A stretch of 64,000 nucleotides of DNA from Amphiduros pacificus (taxonomy: Eukaryota > Annelida > Polychaeta > Phyllodocida > Hesionidae): positions 4,903,001-4,967,000 of the forward strand of contig OX439010.1 of assembly GCA_949316495.1 (NCBI GenBank), written 5' to 3'. The notes beneath the pieces are model-generated. The model was not told the DNA's origin and made no database searches. It saw only the letters and a list, made by a program, of their open reading frames with translations. The translations under genes were made by a program, and so were the position numbers. Of this stretch, positions 1 through 9,924 are shown in pieces (position 1 is the first letter of the stretch; each line of letters begins with the position of its first letter).

Positions 1-503
1 TGGAGACATTGTAAGAAGTAGACCTTTCAGTTGAGACTCTTTGTGACGTTATTGAGACATTGTAAGAAGTAGACCTTTCAGTTCAGACTCTTTGTGACGT
101 TATGGAGACATTGTAAGAAGTAGACCTTTCAGTTCAGACTCTTTGTGACGTTATTGAGACATTGTAAGAAGTAGACCTTTCAGTTCAGACTCTTTGTGAC
201 GTTATTGAGACATTGTAAGAAGAAGACCTTTCAGTTCAGACTCTTTGTGACGTTATGGAGACATTGTAAGAAGTAGACCTTTCAGTTCAGACTCTTTGTG
301 ACGTTATTGAGACATTGTAAGAAGTAGACCTTTCAGTTCAGACTCTTTGTGACGTTATGGAGACATTGTAAGAAGTAGACCTTTCAGTTCAGACTCTTTG
401 TGACGTTATTGAGACATTGTAAGAAGTAGACCTTTCAGTTCAGACTCTTTGTGACGTTATGGAGACATTGTAAGAAGTAGACCTTTCAGTTCAGACTCTT
501 TGC
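1..503. repeat. 51-bp minisatellite, 10 copies, cut by the window edge
   Basis: Ten nearly identical 51-bp units start at 1, 52, 103 and so on to 460. Each holds GTAAGAAGTAGACC and GACTCTTTGTGACG. The first bases of the unit are TGGAG or TTGAG, and these two types alternate for most of the array, so a 102-bp dimer underlies it. The array begins at base 1 and so probably continues outside the window. It ends where GCGGACC replaces GTGACG. Confidence 0.97.
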
Positions 504-2439
504 GGACCTAATGGATCTTAATTATCTCTGATGTGGGACATTTACCCTATTATCGTCCATTATCTCCAAATCGGATAACTTCGGATTAAGCAGTCTTTAC
601 CCACACAAAGATTGAGACAAAGGGAAGCTATTGTTTGTTTCTGGATCAGCCGTGTCCATATTTGACATATTCATTATTGCCAGATTTCTCCCCGGATAAA
701 ACCTGGGTATGCACACAATGGCTGCAGAACAGATTCGATGTGGTGCAGTCGGATTAAAATCGCTCTCAAAAGTAAACGCTTTATAAATATCCAGAATTAA
801 CAAAACTATAGTTACTGTTATTGTTGCTGTAATTGTGAACAATAGAGTGCACCAATGTCTTCTTATGTGTTTTGATATTTATGTGAGGATTTTAAGAAAT
901 ATAGGAGTATGTCTATGTTCTGTGTCTGGTTAAAGAAGGCGCACTTTTAACTATCTGGAGCAGATCAGGGCACGCACTTGAATGATTGCACTTAGAAATA
1001 GCGGGTCACAGCAGGTAGGCTTTCTTCCATCCTAACTAGAGGACAAGTCTTGTCATTTGTCTGTGATGAGAAGTCCTGAATAATGATAATTGAGAGGTGA
1101 GACTTAGCACGTGGATCAGTCCAGTAATGTTTATACCACGTGATATATGAGAGTGCTGGATGGGGCGTGATCTCGTAACATGTGATACGGGGGAATGTGG
1201 TATACACTGACAGTGCAATCAAACATAGGGCCATGGGGAATGAGGTATACACTGACAGTGCCATCAAACATATGTCCTCGCCTCATGTTAGCTGACCCAT
1301 ATCTCCATATAATCCCTCATTTTAGCTGACCCACGTCGGTGCTGACCTATTTTATTTCTGGTCCTTTATGGCCACAAATTTTAGTTAAAAAACCCTATCA
1401 ACATCCAAACCTCACATTTATCATTCATGACTCTGAACACTTCTACGGAACCCTTTAGCGCCCCTGCCCCAGCAATAATGTTGTTCCACGCCTTTTGTGA
1501 CCTCTTCCCGTGATGATCAAGTTTCAGATTAAAGCAGACCCCAGCTGGGCAGCGGAATCAGATAAAGCAACTATTAGTTGTTACGCATTGGCAGCCATAT
1601 GGTGACCTTTGACCCCCTTCCCGGCCTTCCATATGGGTACAGACCGTCCCACAATGCATTATCTCCTCATGCTAATTCTATTTATGCGCCATCTCGTGGC
1701 TTAGTGTTATTTATTTATTTCTGTGTCAATACAGATATGTCAATATAGATATAAGCTTTCATGTTGTATTGTTCTATCCCTGACTGCCTACATATTTATT
1801 TCATTATTCATTGAGAAAAAATCATGTCATATCTACATATGGAATATGCCGGCATTTGAACTTACGTTTATCTATGACATAAAACATAATTTTTATATTC
1901 AGTATGCCCCTGACAACAAGTTTTACATATTAAGAATAAAGTTGTTAGAGAAACTAGCAAATTTTAAAAACATATTTATCTGATGAATGTCATATTATTA
2001 GTTGAAATGTATTTTATATCAAAAGGATTTATGCAATGTTTATGGCACAAAAACATCTTTCCCATTGTTGCACACAAAAGAGTAATCGTTATTTTCAAAA
2101 TATGAGTACTCTGGTTATCAAGCAAAAAGGACAATTTAAGCATCACACAATAAGGGATAAATGGTGTTATAAATTTAAACAAAAATTGGCACTTTAATGG
2201 TTCCGTATAGGACAGCATTTCTGGCTTTTCTTTGAATATATACGGTAAAATAAAGCAGGACACATTAACCGTTCAGTTAACCGTTCAGACACATTTAGTT
2301 TAGGACAGATTTTCCTTCTATTTTGAGCGATACTTAGGGTAGTATTTGCAGTCAGGGCAGGTCAGAACAGTGGAAGTCAATGAGAGATAAGTGGCTATGT
2401 GACCCGGCTATTCATTACAGTGTAATGATGTGGCGTGGG
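504..2439. other. Unique AT-rich non-coding sequence
   Basis: No convincing gene is seen. Short open frames are scattered and lack coding features. The stretch carries a GGGTCA-type DR1 site (1613-1625), a CTCF-like 15-mer (1685-1699) and two CACGTG E-boxes (1108, 1137). A 35-base block around 1200-1265 (GTATACACTGACAGTG) is present twice in direct orientation. Confidence 0.6.
1613..1625 (-). promoter_or_regulatory. DR1 nuclear-receptor site
   Basis: The plus strand reads TGACCTTTGACCC, so the minus strand is GGGTCA-A-AGGTCA, the classic DR1 consensus bound by HNF4 and RXR heterodimers. The motif is exact. Whether it is used is unknown, since no gene is recognised next to it. Confidence 0.45.
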
Positions 2440-2840
2440 GTGTGCTCCTCTGCCTGATGTGTGCTCACTGCTGCCTGATGTGTGCTCCTCTGCCTGATGT
2501 GTGCTCCTCTGCCTGATGTGTGCTCCTCTGCCTGATGTGTGCTCCTCTGCCTGATGTGTGCTCCTCTGGTTGATGTGTGCTCCTCTGCCTGATGTGTGCT
2601 CCTCTGGTTGATGTGTGCTCCTCTGCCTGATGTGTGCTCACTGCTGCCTGATGTGTGCTCCTCTGCCTGATGTGTGCTCCTCTGCCTGATGTGTGCTCCT
2701 CTGCCTGATGTGTGCTCCTCTGCCTGATGTGTGCTCCTCTGCCTGATGTGTGCTCACTGCTGCCTGATGTGTGCTCCTCTGCCTGATGTGTGCTCCTCTG
2801 CCTAATGTGTACTCCTCTGCCTGATGTGTGCTCACTGCTG
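2440..2840. repeat. 19-bp minisatellite, about 20 copies
   Basis: The unit is close to GTGCTCCTCTGCCTGATGT. A longer variant with CACTGCTG in place of CCTCTG recurs at irregular intervals, and a GGTTGATG variant appears twice. Because 19 is not a multiple of three, the open reading on the minus strand (Gln-Ala-Glu-Glu and Arg-Gly-Ala-His repeats) cycles through all frames and is not evidence for a protein. Confidence 0.95.
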
Positions 2841-3625
2841 GCTGGGCAGATATCCTATCCTACTCATAGCATACACCATACACAGATAACTTCCCCACTC
2901 CATGCCCGCTCGCCAAGTTCCCTTGTCTCTGCTCGGCTAATCATTCTACCAGCAAACCGAGACTATATCATATACTCTGACTGAGGCAGACAATTACACA
3001 TATTTAATTGTTTGTCTGTCCTCTGGGGTTGATCTCTGGGTCTTGTGGTTACAGATGAGACACACTAATATGCAGTAGACTGCATCATCAAAGATAAGTA
3101 ATACATTGCACATCAGTGTTTGTGCAGATTACATACATTTAGTCTTTTGAATCTCTTGTTTGGTTTGAAAGGTTTATTGTATATTAATATCGTATGCATG
3201 AGCCAATTATTTATTATTCAAAAAGTTGTTCTGAGAGTTCAAGCATTGCTGACATTAAGGTGAGATAAAGTGCCACAGTTCGCAAATTAATTGATTAATC
3301 CAATCTGTTCTACTCACTGTAACACTTCCTTCTGTCAGAGCCATTTAATCTTACAGGCTCCTGCAATAATATCTGGGAAACTTCCCTCTCATAAATGAGA
3401 TAATCTCATATTTTCTTGCAAAATTCATATTTAAGCTTTTATACCCACATAATTATTTTAAATACTCTTGAAGCTCATCACAAACAAATTTTTCATAATT
3501 TCCTAGCAACATAAGAACAGATTCTCTTAAACATATTTTGTATCCTAAAGTTCCTATATTTTCCAAGACGATTCTCTGTAACACTTATTTCCCAGTAATT
3601 CTTTATTTTCATATATTCTCCTTCC
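2841..3625. other. Unique AT-rich sequence, nothing recognised
   Basis: Non-repetitive AT-rich DNA. No gene, RNA or mobile element was recognised on either strand. Confidence 0.6.
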
Positions 3626-3724
3626 ACATCTCCCTATGACAGTCGCTGTAACACTTCCACATCTCCCTATGACAGCCGCTGTAACACATCCACATCTCCC
3701 CATAATAGCCGCTGTAACACTTCT
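3626..3724. repeat. 33-bp tandem repeat, 3 copies
   Basis: Three units of about 33 bp, each with CCACATCTCCC, then TATGACAG or a variant, then CGCTGTAACAC. The third unit is the most diverged. Confidence 0.85.
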
Positions 3725-4404
3725 TCCCCCACTTCCCTTTCTTCTTGAGTGCATCATGAGAGCAATTTAATTGTCCTGGTATAAGTTTGGAGGATCACTT
3801 GTATCTCTTAGCCCCTAAGTGTGATACAATGGGTGGCTCCGTGTAGGATGTCCTTCTCCTGTCTGATAGGCCCAATACAAGCCGGAGTAATGGGGGAGAA
3901 ATGACCCGGGATTACGGACTCCTCAGCCACCACACTGAGGGCAACAGTGGAAGGGATCTGTATAGAAAGAGAGGTTAAATACACGGTAATTGTCCGCCTA
4001 TAAACCACGGGGTTCCTGAGCCGACCTTTGAAGCTCATTGAAGAAATGCATTATTTGATGTTTACAGTTTGTGTGAGGAAATGGACAAATGGGTGTTAAT
4101 GGCCATTAATGTGATATATCTGAAGCCCCTAGAGGGATAAAACGAGACAGCGATAAGGAAAACAAACCCTCCATATGGTATCCGCACAATATCTGAATTC
4201 ACAATTTTAGAAGAGTCAATCTAGCAATACTCATATCTGCAAAATAATGTAAACCCTTCAAAATGTGTTATTTTGATTATGTTAGGCTGGACTATTTTGA
4301 TGTAAACTTTATTGACTACATCTTTGTATTCTATTCAATTCACATATCTTGTTGACCATTATTGATCATCCTGTTCCATGATAATCAGATGCAAGAAAAT
4401 ACAA
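3725..4404. other. Unique sequence, nothing recognised
   Basis: No gene or element is supported. Open frames here are under 80 codons and lack recognisable motifs. Confidence 0.6.
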
Positions 4405-4622
4405 CACGCCCTTAGTGCAGGACTTTTAATATGCCCTTATTGTGTGATTCCTGATATGCCCTTATTGTGCGATTCCTGATATGCCCTTATAGTGTGATCC
4501 CTGATATGCCCTTATAGTGTGATCCCTGATATGCCCTTATAGTGTGATTCCTGATATGCCCTTATTGTGTGATTCCTGCTATGCCCTTATTGTGTGATTC
4601 CTGATATGCCCTTATTGTGTTA
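4405..4622. repeat. 25-bp minisatellite, about 8.5 copies
   Basis: The unit is TGATATGCCC plus TTATTGTGTGATTCC. Substitutions TATAGTG and GATCCC define two subtypes, and the first copy (about 4405-4430) is degenerate. Confidence 0.92.
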
Positions 4623-5530
4623 TTTTTGACTCTATATAATTTCTTCTAAGAATATATCAGCTAGATTTTGTCCTCTTTTCCTCATGTTGCAATTCTCATC
4701 ATACGACTTCCACTTGATCAGACATTAGTGTGAGATTTCAACAATTTTTGGACATCCTTTAAAGGAATGCAGTATGTACGTTTGAAATATTTCTCAAGAA
4801 AATGAAATATTGATATTGCAATAATAAAGTTATATATCATATCCCGTCAGGCATTGCTTATCAATATTTTTTTCTGGTCTTAACTCTTTAAATACGAACC
4901 GAATCCCTGTTCAATTTTAACTTTCAACTCCATCATCCTACTTCACAAATCAACTAGGACACAATATTTCAGCTGTCAAGATGATATTTTTTAGTCCTCT
5001 GAGACTTCTTCCCGATAAAATCTGTCAAGGAATTGACAGTTTTAAATTAAGGAGTCTCCATCATTTAAGCGTCTTGAGGCAATAGCTGTGAAACGCTATA
5101 GATTATGTTTGCCAAGAGAGGACTTTCTATGCACGGAAAATCAAATCAGAAGTTCAAAAACATCGAATATCCCATCAGGAAACAAGTATATTGCATCACA
5201 TCATGCGTTTGTTGTCGGCATGTTAAAAGGATGATTCATTTATAAAGAAATACCATTATTAAGATTGGAGTATATTTCTGAGGAATATGAAGTCAGTTGG
5301 AGGTTGTGGTGAAATATTAACATGCTAGGTCATGTTCACAGAAGAATAAGTTCAGAGCGATACAGACATTATCAAATCAGATCGTGTTATCAGTAATCAA
5401 ATTCTTCCTGTAATCAGGTCAAAGCAGAGATATATACATTTACAACCTTATTCTAGAGAGCAGGAGAACCAACAAACCAAATCAATCCAAATCGATGGGG
5501 AGAGGCTACCAAACGGTCAGAGAGATTGTT
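4623..5530. other. Unique AT-rich sequence, nothing recognised
   Basis: AT-rich and non-repetitive. No gene or element is supported. Confidence 0.6.
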
Positions 5531-6440
5531 GGCAGTGTCTGTATCAGCCTGGATAAGCCTGGATTTGGCCTGGATGGGTCTGAAGGCTACCCCTGCGGTA
5601 ACGATGTAAGCCTATGGTGTGTGAATGAGCCACGTTAACCCGATACAGCGATCCCCTTAACACACCTAAGCCACCAGCCCAACCCACAGCAGTGTGTAAT
5701 GACCTCAAAACAACTAGCCACTTGTAATTAAATCGTGTCCGCCAGAGGGCAGCGCGGCGCATCTATAGTCTTCAGACTGATATCCCACAAGCCCTTGCGG
5801 CCCGGGATGAGCAGGGATGTGATGTTGTGATCAGTGATAGATACTAGGGCCTCTGGTAGCATACTGAGGGCTGTGTGCACACGCTCCAATGATTCACGCT
5901 CCTAAACACACACAAGTACTCTCGCTCTCCTCGTAGTGGAATATCTTTCTGATACAATCCTGAGCTTATCATCTGTAGGTGGTGGCGGAGGAATTTCCCG
6001 ATCTTCTTTCTACACTGCCACTTCACGCATTCACACTACTTTCGTGCTTCGCGGAGCACTATGTATGACAAGCTCTCACCAAACCTCGTGCAACTCTCGC
6101 CGCTTCCATTATGGGGTCACGTGACCAGAGATAATGTCCCGAGTGTCGAAGATAAGATTTTCTGCGGAACAGCAAACAGCAAATGTGGCAATAGTCTTGC
6201 TAATTATCGCCTAAACCTTCGGCAAAAGCTTAGAGTATGCCTCGCTATGTTTTGGTATCTGACGGCGATTCTACAAACTTCCAACCACAACTTGATACTC
6301 TCGCCCATCAAGCGAGCAGACATTCTGTGAAAAAAGTCACGTCTGAGTGTTAGAACCGGGTGCGCGAGCCACCAAGTACATGACAACTTTTGGCCTTTTA
6401 TATCCGGAAGTGGTAGCAGCTGAAAGAACACATGCAAACA
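5531..6440. other. CpG-richer unique block, possible promoter or exon region
   Basis: This block is visibly richer in CpG and GC than its flanks. It holds a CTCF-like site (5739-5753), TCACGTGACC at 6117, and CCGGAAGTG (ETS/GABP consensus) at 6404-6412 directly beside TTTTATAT. An 89-codon frame on the plus strand (6061-6330) starts with ATG but resembles nothing known to me. CpG density plus an ETS site next to a TATA-like tract is suggestive of a promoter, but no transcript evidence exists in the sequence. Confidence 0.3.
5739..5753 (+). promoter_or_regulatory. CTCF-like site
   Basis: CCGCCAGAGGGCAGC matches the bilaterian CTCF consensus CCASYAGRKGGCRSY at 14 of 15 positions, including the whole AGAGGGC core. 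The match is seen directly; binding is inferred. Confidence 0.4.
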
Positions 6441-7110
6441 TCACCCTGAATGATGTATACACTCAGAGTTTGTTTAATCAAGTCTACTGAGTCAGGCCAA
6501 AAGGAAATTCTTGTTTTTTTTTCTGTGGAAAATAGCTAGAGTATGTTGTTTGTGTGAAAGGTATGATAGACCTATGCGTATGTAAACTATCTACGACCAT
6601 GTTTTTTATAAAGGAAGAAACCTATGGTTGAACTTTCAATTCACCGTTCCCCTTAACGTAACATACCAGCGTAGTTGCTATTACACTAAAGTTTGTGAAG
6701 ACTCCAAGGTGGAGATAGAACTAAAAGCTCTACTATAAAGAGGATATTGGAGTTTTCTTAATAATACATAGTCCATTGAATGCATATTCCATTGAATCTT
6801 GATAATAAGTATAAGTACAATAAGGTCACATTGAATTGTATTGCATGGAGTCCAGAGCTGCAAGCATTTATTCTGTGATCAAAACACGAGTCCTCTCGCG
6901 GCCAGATGTCCCAACCATATAAAAAACGTCGGCTACAAATTTGAAAGAATCTGTTTATAGACACAAAGCACTGATGCAATCAATTCCATTATGTCAAAAA
7001 ATCACTTTCAACGGGAATAATCAATCACAACAATGTATATAATTTGGTCTACGATACATGTGTGTTTTAACACCCCCACCTGAATAGAACATACCGTATA
7101 GTGAGCGAGG
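6441..7110. other. Unique AT-rich sequence, nothing recognised
   Basis: Non-repetitive AT-rich DNA without recognisable genes or elements. Confidence 0.6.
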
Positions 7111-7406
7111 ATGGGTGGGATGGGGTGGTGGATGGGGTATGGGGTATGGGGTATGGGGTGTGGGATGGGGTGTGGGATGGGGTATGGGATGGTGTAGGTG
7201 GTGTGGGATGGGGTATGGGGTATGGGGTTTGGGATGGGGTATGGGGTTGGGATGGGGTATGGGGTATGGGATGGTGTATGTGTTATGGGATGGGGTATGG
7301 GGTGTGGGATGGGGTGTGTGGTGTGGGATGGGGTATGGGGTATGGGATGGGGTATGGGATGGTGTATGGGGTGTGGGTTGGACTGTGGGTTTGGCTGTGG
7401 GTTGCG
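7111..7406. repeat. G-rich simple repeat (GGGGTAT/GGGGTGT type)
   Basis: A degenerate run of 5- to 7-bp units such as GGGATGG, GGGGTAT and GGGGTGT on the plus strand. Four G4 tracts with TAT loops occur at 7134-7158, a perfect intramolecular G-quadruplex pattern. All frames of both strands stay open through the repeat (for example Pro-His-Thr-Pro on the minus strand), which is a composition effect. Confidence 0.93.
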
Positions 7407-8845
7407 CCCTCACATCACAGAGTGCTAAGTAACGGTATGCATTGTGGTTGCTGAAGCTTGTAGCCAGAGTAAAGGATCTCCTCGTCTGGGAGTTCAGCTG
7501 AGTTCTCTGGCCTGTGTGGCATTCTGCATCTATAAAACTACATATGACTTCCTGTGTCCATGGACTGGTAAGACCTATATATAACCTATATATGGATTAT
7601 ATATAGCCCATATATATATATGAATATGTATATTTATACTTGTTTCTATGCGCCATATCCCAGAAGTTTACAATGACAAAGTAAATTAAATTAGTTTGAT
7701 TAATAATTCAGATAATCGCGCATGCACTATTTTGATTGGTAATCTGAAAACATTGCTCTGTACTGGCTCCACGCTCTATATTTGTCTTATAAACGTCTGT
7801 AATTATTCCCTTGGTATGAACACACTCTAATCATTAGACAATAACAATTAGTTACTGTTCCTGATAATTATGTGAGACATATTGCTTCTGACGCAAACTG
7901 CAGAGAATGGAGAATCATTTTTGTACTAAAATTAACAATGAATCATGAAGTCAAAGTTATTTTCTTCATTTGGTGCCAATTATTTCTGACATTCCCTATC
8001 TTGCGACATGGGATCAAGACTTTGATTATCGGAGCACACAAGAGGTCCTCCGTGACTTCTCACGTGAACGCTATCTAGGTGTGAACATCTCTCTATAATT
8101 GAGGATTTTCAGGAAATGACAAATTAGCAGGTGTTTACCTGGTTCCCGATCAGAGACGTGACGTCGATAGGGAACCAGTGGAGACCCAAAGCAAGGTCAT
8201 GTGACATGTGGCGGCCAACAGAGACAAAAGCAGACGACCAGACACGTTGTGGGACCAGTTTAGCTGAGATGAGACGCTGGGGAAATCTTGCATCCTGAGA
8301 TAAAGTTGCCGAGATTTCCTTCATCGTACACATCCATTGTTCTTTGTCAATACACTTTGCTGATAAAAGCAGCATTGTGTTTTTGGCTTATTTGCGAAGT
8401 GAGTAATATATAGCCAACCATATTCTGCAAAAAACAATATATGTTCTACTCTAAAGCAGTTGAGGCAAAGTTACAGAACTGGTAGACATTTTCGATATGA
8501 GAGAGGATGTGTGAACTAATTACCCTCATCAACTTGCAGTGTCTATATGGAGCATCTGGCCCATTTCTTCAGTGTCCCCACTCTTTATATGCCAGGAAAA
8601 CTTTGCATCATATATTTGAATAGAAGAATCGACTTATTGATTGATCAAACTTGACTAAATGTAAAAACCTGAGTGTATTTATCAATGTATTCATATATTA
8701 TGATTTGAGAAATTATATTCTATTATATTTATATAATAAAATAGCATTGGGCCTGGTTGTGAAGACTGACAACCGTTGGCAATATCGGTGTCAATAACAA
8801 TAGCTTATATACGTTTGGTAAGAGTGACGTGTGATAATGAACTGT
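7407..8845. other. Unique sequence with an AT dinucleotide-rich patch
   Basis: Mostly unique. At 7557-7640 there is an AT-rich patch of degenerate ATATAT and CATATATA motifs. At 8139-8179 a 9-bp inverted repeat (CTGGTTCCC and GGGAACCAG) encloses CGTGACGTCG. No gene is supported. Confidence 0.55.
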
Positions 8846-8942
8846 TCAAGGTCAAGTCAGCTGAGTTGCTCAAGGTCAGCTTAACTAAGATATTCAAGGT
8901 CAAGTAAGCTGAGATGTTAAAGGTCAAATCGGCTCAAGATCA
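8846..8942 (+). promoter_or_regulatory. 24-bp-periodic run of ERR/NR5A half-sites
   Basis: TCAAGGTCA, the exact extended half-site of ERR and NR5A (SF-1/FTZ-F1) receptors, begins at 8846, 8870 and 8894, with TAAAGGTCA at 8918. The spacing is exactly 24 bp each time, and a degenerate TCAAGATCA follows at 8934. Sequence between the half-sites (AGCTGAG and variants) is also repeated but has diverged more. It can be read as a small decayed minisatellite or as a homotypic binding-site cluster. Confidence 0.5.
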
Positions 8943-9765
8943 AATGTGTATGTATATTAGGGGTTTACGTCAATTTCAACCTTATTTCAGTCGTTTCCTG
9001 ATGAGACCTACTTACAACAGATATAGTGCTGTTTCACGAAAGAGTCATGTCAAAGTCCTTGATAACCCACCCGGTCACAGATTTACAAGGACAAGAGGTC
9101 AACCCTTAGATTTAAAAGGAAAATGGACTAAATCTTCAGGCATGGTCCTAAGGTCACATGAGAAATTGTAACATGAATGCTAAGAACCAAACCAACAACC
9201 TTTAAATCGATGGTATTAGGTTGCCAATCTATGGATCTGTTCAGGAAATAAATACGTTGTCATGGAAATGACATGGCATTCTAATGCACACTCCTCTAAT
9301 TGGGTGAAGAGCTGACTGGGAAATGCGGAAAAACACTTGAAAACTAATATGGTGTCCAGTTGGTTGAGCATTGCACCCTGGCTACATCCACATAATCTCC
9401 TCTTTGGCCATATATAAATCTCCATAAAGTTCTTCTCATCAATCTTGTATCAGACATGACACTCTGCCCTCTATGGTCGCCACGTGGTACATGCATATAT
9501 TGACGGCACATAGCAAGCTCTGGTGACACCAGCGTGCATCTGACATATCTAATTGCCCCCAATTAGTAGAGATGCCCTCTATCATACAGGAATATATTGC
9601 TACTCCTCAGTGGTCCTAGCATGGTATCATATTTATTGTCTGTACCATAATCGGATGGGCTATCATAGAGGACAGGGTGAGCGATTATCTCTGTCCTATC
9701 TGGTATAAGATTAGAAACTTCGGTCCATGATGCAATTTGTCCGGTATCACAATTGAGATACGATT
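8943..9765. other. Unique sequence, nothing recognised
   Basis: Short unremarkable open frames only. A CACGTG E-box lies at 9481. Confidence 0.6.
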
Positions 9766-9922
9766 AGATTAAACTAGATAAGGTGATATGAGATAATCCG
9801 AGCTGTGATGAAATGTGAATATATGAGATGGGCAAAAATAAGGTGAGATGAACTTTAATGAGGTGAGGTGTGATGAGATAACATGAGATGGGATGCGTGA
9901 TGTGAGATGGGATAAGATGACA
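9766..9922. repeat. Degenerate GATGAGAT-type simple repeat
   Basis: A purine-rich stretch of loosely repeated GAGATG, GATGAGAT and GGTGAGATG motifs, too decayed for a fixed period, directly ahead of the large 47-bp array. Confidence 0.7.
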
Positions 9923-9924
9923 TA

